Below, one piece after another: positions 57,470 through 64,000 of a stretch of DNA of 64,000 nucleotides. The position numbers were made by a program, and so were the translations under genes. This DNA is from Aldehydirespirator sp965219165 (GTDB taxonomy: Bacteria > Actinomycetota > Acidimicrobiia > Acidimicrobiales > Aldehydirespiratoraceae). The notes beneath the pieces are model-generated. The model did not search any database and was not told where the DNA came from. It saw nothing but the letters and a program-made list of their open reading frames with translations. Numbering within the stretch: position 1 is the first letter of the stretch; each line of letters begins with the position of its first letter. The stretch is taken from the NCBI GenBank assembly GCA_965219165.1, contig CBDCMW010000002.1:1054001-1118000 (forward strand), in the 5' to 3' direction.

Positions 57470-60400
57470 TTACAACGCTGCCGGGGTCGGGCGCAGGCGG
57501 CAGCGGGCGGGGCGATTGTCGATGGCCACTGAATGGCCGGGTCGCCCGTGGACGCTCTCCACAGCCTCGACTTGCAGGTCGGTGGCCAGCACCTGCTCGG
57601 CTACGTAGTCGCGCCACTGCTCCACCGCCGCAGCCTGCTCGGCCGTGGACAGTGCCAGCGTTACCTGGATGCGGTCGGTCACCACGTATCCGTCGATGCG
57701 GCGGCAGTCCTGGATCACCCTCACCGCGTCGCGGGCCCAGCCCTCGGCCTCCAACTCCGGAGTGACGGCGGTGTCGAGCACGACTACCGCGTCGCCGGAC
57801 TGCAGCCCGGCTGCCGCGCCGCCCTCTGATGCCTCCACCGCCAGCTCGAAGTCGCCCGCCTCCAGCACGTGTCCGGCGACGGTGACGGTGCCGTCGTCGT
57901 TGCGGGTCCAGTCGCCTGATCGGGCCGCTTTGAACACGGCCTGCACGTCCCCGCCCAGGCGGGGGCCCAGCACTGCGCCGTTGGGGCGAAGCACCAGCGA
58001 CGCGTGGGCGGACAGGTCGTCGGTCAGCACCACCGACTTGACGTTGATCTCGTCGGCCAGCAGATCAGCGAGGGGGGCCAGATCCTCGGCGCCCTCGCCG
58101 GCCACGGTGGCTCGGGCCAGGGGCAGGCGCACACGTAGTCCGGAGTCCTCCCGAACCCGCAGCGCGGCGGAGGCCGCGTCCCGCAGGCGCTCCATGCGGG
58201 CCACCAGGGCGTCGTCGGCGGGCAGCCCCTCGGCATCGGGGTCGGGCCAGTCGGCCAGATGCACCGAGGCGCCGCCGGTGAGCCCGCCGTGGATCTCCTC
58301 GGCGATCATGGGCAGGAACGGAGCGGCCACCCTGGTCAGGGTGGTTAGCACCACAAACAGCGTGTCGAAGGCGTGCTGGTCGGTGTCGGCGCCGCCCGCG
58401 TTCCAGAAGCGGTCCCGGGAGCGGCGGATGTACCAGTTGTTCAACGCGTCGATGAAGGACGCGATCTCGGCCGCGGCGCCGGGCAGGTCGTAGGCGTCCA
58501 TCCGCTCGGTGACCCGCTGCACCAGCGTGCGGGTCCGGGCCAGCACGTAGCGGTCCAGCACGTCGTCGCTGTTGGTGCGCGCCTCGGCCGGGTAGCCCTC
58601 GGCGTTGGCGTACATGGTGAAGAACGAATAGGCGTTCCAGACCGGCAGCAGGATCTGGCGGGTGACCTCGTCGATCCCGGCGTCGCTCACCCGCAGGTCG
58701 CCGCCCCTCACGATGTTGGCCGCCATCAGGTACCAGCGCAGGGCGTCGGCGCCCTGGTTTCCGAAGATGTCGGTGGGCTCGGTGTAGTTGCGCAGCTTCT
58801 TGGACAGCTTGGCACCGTCCTCGGCCAGCAGGATGCCGTGGCAGATCACGTTGGAGAAGGCGGGCCGGTCGAACAGCGCCCCGGCCAGCACGTGCAGCGT
58901 GTAGAACCAGCCCCGGGTCTGGTTGATGTACTCCACGATGAAGTCGGCCGGGAAATGGCTCTCGAACCACTCGGAGTTCTCGAACGGATAGTGCACCTGC
59001 GCGAACGGCATGGAGCCCGACTCGAACCAGCAGTCGAGCACCTCGGGCACCCTCCGCATCGTCGAGCGACCGGTGGGGTCGTCGGGGTTGGGACGGGTGA
59101 GGGCGTCGATGAACGGGCGGTGCAGGTCGTCGGGGCGCACCCCGAAGTCGCGTTCGATCTCGTCGAGCGAGCCGTACACGTCGATGCGCGGGTAGTCACC
59201 GTCGTCGCTGCGCCACACCGGGATGGGCGATCCCCAGAACCGGTTGCGGCTGATCGACCAGTCCCGTGCCCCTTCGAGCCACATGCCGAAGCGGCCGTCG
59301 CGCACGTGGTCCGGCACCCAGTTGATCTGCTGGTTGAGCTCCAGGAGCCGGTCCCGGATCGCGGTCACCTGCACGTACCAGCTGTTGATGGCCTTGTAGA
59401 TGATGGGGGTGTCGGTACGCCAGCAGTACGGGTAGTTGTGCTCGTAGCTGTCATGGCGAACGATGCGGCCCTGGGCCTTGAGGTGGCGGATGATCCCGGC
59501 GTTGGCCTCGAACACGTTCGTGCCGGCCCAGTCCGACACCGGCTCGGTGAACCGTCCCCGGTCGTCCACGGGCACCGCGTCGGCGATGGCGATCCCGTCG
59601 GCCTCGCACACATCCTGGTCCTCGGCGCCGAAGCCGGGGGCCATGTGGACGATGCCGGTGCCTTCGGCAGTGTCGATGAAGTCGGCGGCCAGCACCCGGA
59701 AGGCCTCGGTGCGGTGGGCGAAGAAGTCGAACAGCGGGCTGTACCTCCGCCCCACGAGCTCATTGCCGCCGACAGTGCCGACCCGGCGGGCCTGCGACAG
59801 TTGGGCGTCGTAGGCGGCCACGGTGGCCTCGGCCAGCAGGTAGTGGACCCCGTCCTCCTCCATCACCGCGTAGGGAATGTCCGGCCCCACGGCGACTGCG
59901 AGGTTCGACGGCAGCGTCCACGGCGTGGTCGTCCAGGCGAGAAGCCTCATCGGTCCGGGGTCGCCGGGCTGGGGCACCAGGTCGAACGCCGCGGTGATGG
60001 CCGGGTCCTGGCGGGGCCGGGTGGCGTCGTCGAGGCGGATCTCGAAGTTGGACAGGGGCGTCTCCGCGCCCCAGGAGTACGGCATCACCCGGTAGGCCTC
60101 GTACACCAGCCCCTTGCGGTGGAGCTGGGCGAAGGCCCACATGACCGACTCCATGTAGGACAGGTCCATGGTCTTGTAGTCGTTGCCGAAGTCCACCCAG
60201 CGGGCCTGGCGGGTCACCGTGTCCTGCCACTCCCGGGTGTAGCGGACAACCGACTGGCGGCAGTGCTGGTTGAACTCGGCGATGCCGAACTCCTGGACGG
60301 CTGCCCGGCCCGCCACGCCCAGTTCGCGTTCGGTCTCCATCTCCGCGGGCAGGCCGTGGCAGTCCCAGCCGAAGCGGCGGTCCACCCGGTTGCCCCGCAT

Positions 60401-60637
60401 GGTCTGGTACCGGGGCACGACGTCTTTGACGTAGCCGGTGAGCAGGTGGCCGTGATGCGGGAGCCCGTTGGCGAACGGCGGCCCGTCGTAGAACACCCAG
60501 TCGCTGTCGTCCGGCCGGGCCTGCACTGATTCCTCGAAGGTTCCTTCGGTCTTCCAGCGGTCCAGCACCCGGCGCTCGATGGCAGGAAAGTCGGGGTTGC
60601 CGACGGCAGGGTAGGGGCCGTCGTCGCCTTCAGTCAT
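57470..60637 (-). CDS. ileS: Isoleucyl-tRNA synthetase, type 2-like
   Basis: A 1055-residue class I synthetase that charges tRNA-Ile. The HIGH motif is HHGH at residues 61-64 (GPPFANGLPHHGHLLTGYVK); the KMSKS loop reads KLSKK near residue 610 (DGAKLSKKLRNYTEPTD). The editing domain has LAWTTTPWTLPSNLAVAVG and GTGIVHMAPGFGAEDQDVCE. The length, the HHGH variant and the C-terminal end without a zinc finger fit the eukaryote-like IleRS2 class, members of which are often resistant to mupirocin. It ends 20 nt before the mazEF antitoxin gene. Confidence 0.96.
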   Translation of the reverse strand: MTEGDDGPYPAVGNPDFPAIERRVLDRWKTEGTFEESVQARPDDSDWVFYDGPPFANGLPHHGHLLTGYVKDVVPRYQTMRGNRVDRRFGWDCHGLPAEMETERELGVAGRAAVQEFGIAEFNQHCRQSVVRYTREWQDTVTRQARWVDFGNDYKTMDLSYMESVMWAFAQLHRKGLVYEAYRVMPYSWGAETPLSNFEIRLDDATRPRQDPAITAAFDLVPQPGDPGPMRLLAWTTTPWTLPSNLAVAVGPDIPYAVMEEDGVHYLLAEATVAAYDAQLSQARRVGTVGGNELVGRRYSPLFDFFAHRTEAFRVLAADFIDTAEGTGIVHMAPGFGAEDQDVCEADGIAIADAVPVDDRGRFTEPVSDWAGTNVFEANAGIIRHLKAQGRIVRHDSYEHNYPYCWRTDTPIIYKAINSWYVQVTAIRDRLLELNQQINWVPDHVRDGRFGMWLEGARDWSISRNRFWGSPIPVWRSDDGDYPRIDVYGSLDEIERDFGVRPDDLHRPFIDALTRPNPDDPTGRSTMRRVPEVLDCWFESGSMPFAQVHYPFENSEWFESHFPADFIVEYINQTRGWFYTLHVLAGALFDRPAFSNVICHGILLAEDGAKLSKKLRNYTEPTDIFGNQGADALRWYLMAANIVRGGDLRVSDAGIDEVTRQILLPVWNAYSFFTMYANAEGYPAEARTNSDDVLDRYVLARTRTLVQRVTERMDAYDLPGAAAEIASFIDALNNWYIRRSRDRFWNAGGADTDQHAFDTLFVVLTTLTRVAAPFLPMIAEEIHGGLTGGASVHLADWPDPDAEGLPADDALVARMERLRDAASAALRVREDSGLRVRLPLARATVAGEGAEDLAPLADLLADEINVKSVVLTDDLSAHASLVLRPNGAVLGPRLGGDVQAVFKAARSGDWTRNDDGTVTVAGHVLEAGDFELAVEASEGGAAAGLQSGDAVVVLDTAVTPELEAEGWARDAVRVIQDCRRIDGYVVTDRIQVTLALSTAEQAAAVEQWRDYVAEQVLATDLQVEAVESVHGRPGHSVAIDNRPARCRLRPTPAAL

Positions 60638-60717
60638 GGCCGATCAGGCTACCGGCGACCCCGGTTAGTCTTGGCGGTCGCGTCGGTGCAAGTCGATGCG
60701 TCTACGCTGCCCGAGAC

Positions 60718-61488
60718 ATGGATCCGTATGCCTACAGCAACCTCTTCGACCTCAGCGGCCGCACCGCGATTGTCACCGGCGGCACTCGCGGGATCGGGCG
60801 GTCCATTGCCGAGGGCCTGGCCTGCGCGGGAGCGTCCGTGGTGGTGGCGTCCCGCTCGGCTGAGGCCTGCGCTGCGACGGAGGCGCGACTGACCGAGGCG
60901 GGCCTCGAGGCGCTGGGGGTGCCCACCCACATGGGCGACCTTGATGCGGTCGAAGCGCTGGCGGCCGCCGCGGTGCACCGATTCGGTGGGATCGACGTGC
61001 TGGTCAACAACGCGGCCAACGCCTTGGCCCAGCCCATCGGCGCCCAGACCGCAGCCGCCTGGCAGAAGTCCTTCGAGGTGAACCTGCGCGGCCCGGTGCT
61101 GCTGACCCAGGCCTGCCTGCCGCAGTTGGAGGAGAGCCCGCACGCCGCGGTGGTCAACGTGATCAGCGTGGGCGCGTTCATGTTCTCGCGGGGCTTCTCG
61201 ATCTACGGCGCCATGAAGGCCGCGCTGCTGTCCTACACCAGGGCCGCGGCCGGCGAGCTGGCCCCTCGGGGTATCAGGGTGAACGCTCTGGCGCCCGGCC
61301 CGGTGGACACCGACATGGTGCGCAATCAGGGGCCCGACGCGGCCCGGTCCATGGGCGCGGGCACCTTGCTGGGACGCTTGGCTGATCCCGACGAGATGGT
61401 GGGCCCGGCGCTGCTGCTAGCCAGCGACGCCGGCCGGTTCATCACCGGCCAGGTCATCGTCGCCGACGGAGGTCTCCACCCTCACTGA
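60718..61488 (+). CDS. Short-chain dehydrogenase/reductase
   Basis: A 256-residue classical SDR: IVTGGTRGIGRSIAEGLACA (cofactor loop), GDLDAVEALAAAAVHRFGGI, DVLVNNAANALAQPIGAQ, the serine in VVNVISVGAFM, the YxxxK in SIYGAMKAALLSY and PGPVDTDMVRNQ. NAD(P)-dependent; substrate unknown. ATG 60718 is 80 nt from the divergent ileS. The last 72 nt are overlapped on the other strand by the end of the repeat-rich gene at 61417-62262. Confidence 0.92.
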   Translation: MDPYAYSNLFDLSGRTAIVTGGTRGIGRSIAEGLACAGASVVVASRSAEACAATEARLTEAGLEALGVPTHMGDLDAVEALAAAAVHRFGGIDVLVNNAANALAQPIGAQTAAAWQKSFEVNLRGPVLLTQACLPQLEESPHAAVVNVISVGAFMFSRGFSIYGAMKAALLSYTRAAAGELAPRGIRVNALAPGPVDTDMVRNQGPDAARSMGAGTLLGRLADPDEMVGPALLLASDAGRFITGQVIVADGGLHPH

Positions 61489-62262
61489 CGAGGTCTCGTC
61501 GGTGCTCTCTTCGGAGGCTGTCTGGGATTCGTCGGTGCTCTCTTCGGAGGCTGTCTGGGGTTCGTCGGTGCTCGCTTGGGAGGCTGTCTGGGGTTCGTCG
61601 GTGCTCGCTTGGGAGGCTGTCTGGGGTTCGTCGGTGCTCGCTTGGGAGGCTGTCTGGGGTTCGTCGGTGCTCGCTTGGGAGGTTGTCTGGGGTTCGTCGG
61701 TGCTCGCTTGGGAGGTTGTCTGGGGTTCGTCGGTGCTCGCTTGGGAGGCTGTCTGGGGTTCGTCGGTTGGCGTGTCCTTGGTGGCGGTGTCTTTGTCGCT
61801 GGCGGCTGCGTCATCGGTGTCTTCGGTCGCGGTGACGTCACCGTCCAGCGTCGCCTCGGTGTCGTCGCCAGCAGTGTCGTCGCCAGCAGTGTCGTCTTGA
61901 TCTTCTGGAGCCTCGGTGTCGCCGTCGCGCAGGCGTTGCAGCGCCGCAACCGCCTCGCGGTACTTGGTTTCGGCCGCGCTCGTCTCAGACGCTGGGGCCT
62001 TGCGGTCGTTCAGCTTGCGCACAGCCGCGGCCGCATCGTCCTTGGCCTTCTCTGCCTTTCTGAGGGCACGCTCGTGGGCCTGCTGCTCGCGGTCGGCGAC
62101 CAGGTACGTGTTGTAGAGAGTCAGGGCCGCCGCGGTCTCTTCGTCGAGGTTGGGCGCCACAGTCTTGGCTCGCGCGCCTCGACTTCCTGACCCGCCGGTC
62201 TTGGCTCTTCCTCTGGCCTCGCGCTTGGTTGTGGACCGGGTGCTGTCTGGAGGCTCGGACAT
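61417..62262 (-). CDS. Coiled-coil protein with an 11-residue C-terminal repeat
   Basis: A 281-residue protein of unknown function. A basic N-terminus (REARGRAKTGGSGSRGARA) precedes a helical region (NLDEETAAALTLYNTYLVAD, EQQAHERALRKAEKAKDDAA) likely to form a coiled coil, then an acidic Asp/Thr-rich part and eight copies of an 11-residue unit TDEPQTASQAS with small changes. The final 24 residues are read from the antisense of the SDR 3' end. Start at ATG 62262. The composition suggests a disordered, possibly surface-exposed or DNA-associated protein; no signal peptide is visible. It is divergent from the betaine-type ATPase gene. Confidence 0.65.
   Translation of the reverse strand: MSEPPDSTRSTTKREARGRAKTGGSGSRGARAKTVAPNLDEETAAALTLYNTYLVADREQQAHERALRKAEKAKDDAAAAVRKLNDRKAPASETSAAETKYREAVAALQRLRDGDTEAPEDQDDTAGDDTAGDDTEATLDGDVTATEDTDDAAASDKDTATKDTPTDEPQTASQASTDEPQTTSQASTDEPQTTSQASTDEPQTASQASTDEPQTASQASTDEPQTASQASTDEPQTASEESTDESQTASEESTDETSSVRVETSVGDDDLAGDEPAGVAG
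61496..61767 (-). repeat. 33-bp tandem repeat coding for 11-residue units
   Basis: Eight full units of 33 bp. The middle six share GTCGGTGCTCGCTTGGGAGG on the plus strand with only one or two base changes; the two at the 3' end of the gene differ more (CTCTCTTCGGAGG). Since 33 is a multiple of three, length changes keep the frame. Confidence 0.95.
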
Positions 62263-62313
62263 GGAGAGACTAGGGTAGCCATTCGGCACCAGGCGGCAAA
62301 CGGAGCGGAAGAG

Positions 62314-63528
62314 ATGGCTGACACGATCATCGAGTTCAAGGACGTGTACAAGATCTTCGGACCGCAGCCGCGGGGACGCCCCTTCGAGATGGCCCGCTCG
62401 GGTGTGCCCAAGAACGAGGTGCAGCGGCGGACTGGGCACGTGGTCGGGATAACCGACGTCAACTTCGCTGTGGAACGCGGCGAGATCTTCGTGGTGATGG
62501 GCCTGTCGGGATCGGGCAAGTCCACCGCCATCCGCATGGTCAACAAGCTCCATGAGGTCACTCATGGCGAGGTGCTGGTGGACGGTGTGGACGTGCAGAA
62601 GCTCGACGGCACTCCGCTTCAAGTCTTCCGTCGCGAGAAGATGGGGATGGTATTCCAGCATTTTGCGCTGTTCCCCCATCGGAATGTGATCGACAACGTC
62701 GGCTACGGCCTGAGGGTCCAGAAGGTGAGCCGCGACGAGCGCAACAAGGCGTCCCTCCAGGCTCTGTCGCTGGTGGGTCTGGCGCCGTTCGCCGACCACA
62801 GGCCGGCGCAACTCTCCGGCGGCATGCAGCAGCGGGTCGGCCTGGCCCGGGCCCTCGCCTCCGACCCCGACATCCTGCTCATGGACGAGGCGTTCTCGGC
62901 TCTCGATCCCCTGATCCGCCGCCAGATGCAGGACGAGCTGATGGAGATCCAGGACCGGGTCCACAAGACGATCCTGTTCATTACCCACGACCTCAACGAG
63001 GCGCTTCGCATCGGCGACCGGGTCTGCATCATGAAGGACGGCGCGGTCGTGCAGATCGGAACTCCCGAGGAGATCCTCACGGAGCCTGCCACCGGCTACG
63101 TGGCCGAGTTCGTGCAGGACGTCGACCAGGGACGTGTGATCAAGGTCCACGAGGTGATGTCCGAGCCGAGGCCGGTGTCGAACGATTTGTCGCTCTCGCA
63201 GGCATTGACGGCAATCGACGACGTCATGGGGCGCTTCTGCTGCGATGCGCAAGGCAGTCCGACCGCGCTGCTCACTGCCGCGGACGGTCTGAGAGTCCGA
63301 TCGCTTGGCTCTGACGATCTGCAGGCCGCGCTGCGTACCGACTTCGACAAGTGCGAGCCCGACGCCACGCTCAACGAGTTGTACGCGGCGGCGGGCCGGG
63401 GGCTGTCGATAGCGGTCGTGGACCACGACGGAAAGCTGATCGGCAACCTCGATCCTCGCCTCATCATGGAGGAGATGGGACGGGTAGAGCAGCTCATAGA
63501 CGGCTTCGAGCGGGAGGTGTTCATGTGA
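62314..63528 (+). CDS. Glycine betaine/proline-type ABC ATPase (ProV/OpuAA)
   Basis: A 404-residue ATPase of an osmoprotectant importer. FKDVYKIFGPQPRGRPFEMA leads to Walker A VVMGLSGSGKSTAIRMVNKL, the Q-loop MGMVFQHFALFPHRNVIDN, signature LSGGMQQRVGLARALASDPD, Walker B ILLMDEAFSALDPLIRR and the H-loop FITHDLNEAL. The C-terminal part after residue 275 contains CBS-like segments (VSNDLSLSQALTAIDDVMG, GLSIAVVDHDGKLIGNLDP) that sense ionic strength in relatives such as OpuA. A clear GGAAGAG precedes the ATG. The following permease gene overlaps its stop as GTGA. A fragment of a related gene lies at 37252-37360. Confidence 0.93.
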   Translation: MADTIIEFKDVYKIFGPQPRGRPFEMARSGVPKNEVQRRTGHVVGITDVNFAVERGEIFVVMGLSGSGKSTAIRMVNKLHEVTHGEVLVDGVDVQKLDGTPLQVFRREKMGMVFQHFALFPHRNVIDNVGYGLRVQKVSRDERNKASLQALSLVGLAPFADHRPAQLSGGMQQRVGLARALASDPDILLMDEAFSALDPLIRRQMQDELMEIQDRVHKTILFITHDLNEALRIGDRVCIMKDGAVVQIGTPEEILTEPATGYVAEFVQDVDQGRVIKVHEVMSEPRPVSNDLSLSQALTAIDDVMGRFCCDAQGSPTALLTAADGLRVRSLGSDDLQAALRTDFDKCEPDATLNELYAAAGRGLSIAVVDHDGKLIGNLDPRLIMEEMGRVEQLIDGFEREVFM

Positions 63529-64000
63529 GCGCGCACACGGCAGTCGGAGCCGGGTTTCTGGCCCAAGCCAGCGGCGACGAGTACCAAGGGCACTTCATCG
63601 ACCGCTTCATAGACACCGTCACCAGCCCGGAGGCCGGCGACGTGGTGGTCGACTGGCTTCAGCTGGGAATCGAGTGGCTCCTCGTGATAGCCCTCTTCGC
63701 GATCCCGGCCCTGATGATCCTGGGAGGGGCGAGAGCCCGCCGCTTCGGGATGGGCGCCGGCGGCCTGGTCGGGCTGCTCGCGGTGGGGTGGTACCGCTCC
63801 CGTCCGAAGGAGATCATTGCCTCAGGCGAGACCACCTTCACTGTGGACGGCGAGACGTTCGATTGCCTCAACGCGGTCGTCGACGACGAGGGCGAACTGC
63901 TGGAGTGCAGTTCCGGGCTGCTCGCGCAGGTTCGGCAGAACACCGTCTTGGACCAATGGCGGATACCCGTGGGGGACTGGGTCGAGCAGACGGTGTTCTG
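63525..64000 (+). CDS. Glycine betaine/proline-type ABC permease (ProW/OpuAB), N-terminal part
   Basis: The frame is open from GTG 63525 to the window edge (158 codons). It has one hydrophobic segment (WLLVIALFAIPALMILGG), an extracytoplasmic-looking part with two cysteines (ETFDCLNAVV, LLECSSGLL), and ends with DQWRIPVGDWVEQTVF, which is how ProW-type permeases begin their transmembrane domain. The roughly 145 residues before it are an unusual N-terminal extension. The start overlaps the ATPase stop as GTGA, confirming one operon. Confidence 0.85.
   Translation, partial: MSAHTAVGAGFLAQASGDEYQGHFIDRFIDTVTSPEAGDVVVDWLQLGIEWLLVIALFAIPALMILGGARARRFGMGAGGLVGLLAVGWYRSRPKEIIASGETTFTVDGETFDCLNAVVDDEGELLECSSGLLAQVRQNTVLDQWRIPVGDWVEQTVF

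Noticed and set aside
60638..60717. A T-box riboswitch before ileS
   Set aside because: The gap to the divergent SDR is only 80 nt and shows neither the T-box core sequence nor a terminator hairpin.
61496..61767. Regular 33-bp repeats that could be read as a CRISPR array
   Set aside because: The units are head-to-tail without unique spacers and code for an 11-residue repeat in a long open frame; there are no cas genes in the window.

Overview
The window is GC-rich, densely coded bacterial DNA with many GTG starts, frequent 4-nt ATGA/GTGA gene overlaps, several F420-type luciferase-like oxidoreductases, a CitA-like citrate synthase and MazEF modules. This points to the Actinomycetota, plausibly the Acidimicrobiia; the class is an inference from gene content, not from a marker tree. 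No rRNA, tRNA, CRISPR array or insertion sequence with a recognisable transposase was seen.

Layout. (1) 1-3.3 kb: the 3' end of sucD, a HigA antitoxin with a HigB-like toxin lacking a clear start, purH and a MazEF module. (2) 3.3-37.2 kb: an accessory metabolic region. It holds a homocysteine S-methyltransferase, three luciferase-like oxidoreductases, citrate synthase, two cytochrome P450s, a PuuD-type hydrolase, an alpha/beta hydrolase, an acyl-CoA dehydrogenase, a glutamine-synthetase-like ligase, a second class I amidotransferase coupled to a LigB-type extradiol dioxygenase, an acetoacetate-decarboxylase-family protein coupled to a P450, an amidohydrolase, two complete branched-chain-type ABC importers (both with LivM and LivG fused in one protein), LuxR and MarR regulators, two SDRs, a NicX-like dioxygenase, an FAH-family hydrolase and an aldehyde dehydrogenase. 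Several broken duplicates (acyl-CoA dehydrogenase, MarR tail) lie inside it. (3) 37.2-48.7 kb: a purine operon on the minus strand in the order purL-purQ-purC-purE-purK-purF-purD-purM-purN, with purH separate at 1.1 kb. Tandem repeats sit at three of its junctions and a ProV fragment lies over the 3' end of purN. (4) 48.8-53.2 kb: a GPP34 protein and nrdAB with a readable promoter. (5) 53.3-57.5 kb: a 2OG-Fe(II) oxygenase, two MazEF modules, a sigma/anti-sigma pair and truncated gene pieces bounded by a 151-nt direct repeat. (6) 57.5-64 kb: a type-2-like ileS, an SDR, a protein with an 11-residue repeat, and the start of a glycine betaine/proline-type ABC importer.

How the genes may work together. 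Region 2 looks like a catabolic island: high-affinity uptake, activation (P450, possible gamma-glutamylation by the glutamine-synthetase-like enzyme with class I amidotransferases to remove the glutamyl group), ring opening (LigB-type and NicX-like dioxygenases), then FAH hydrolase, aldehyde dehydrogenase and acyl-CoA dehydrogenase. The same palindromic motif lies upstream of the decarboxylase/P450 operon and between the MarR gene and the second importer, which suggests one regulator for both. The substrate cannot be read from the sequence.
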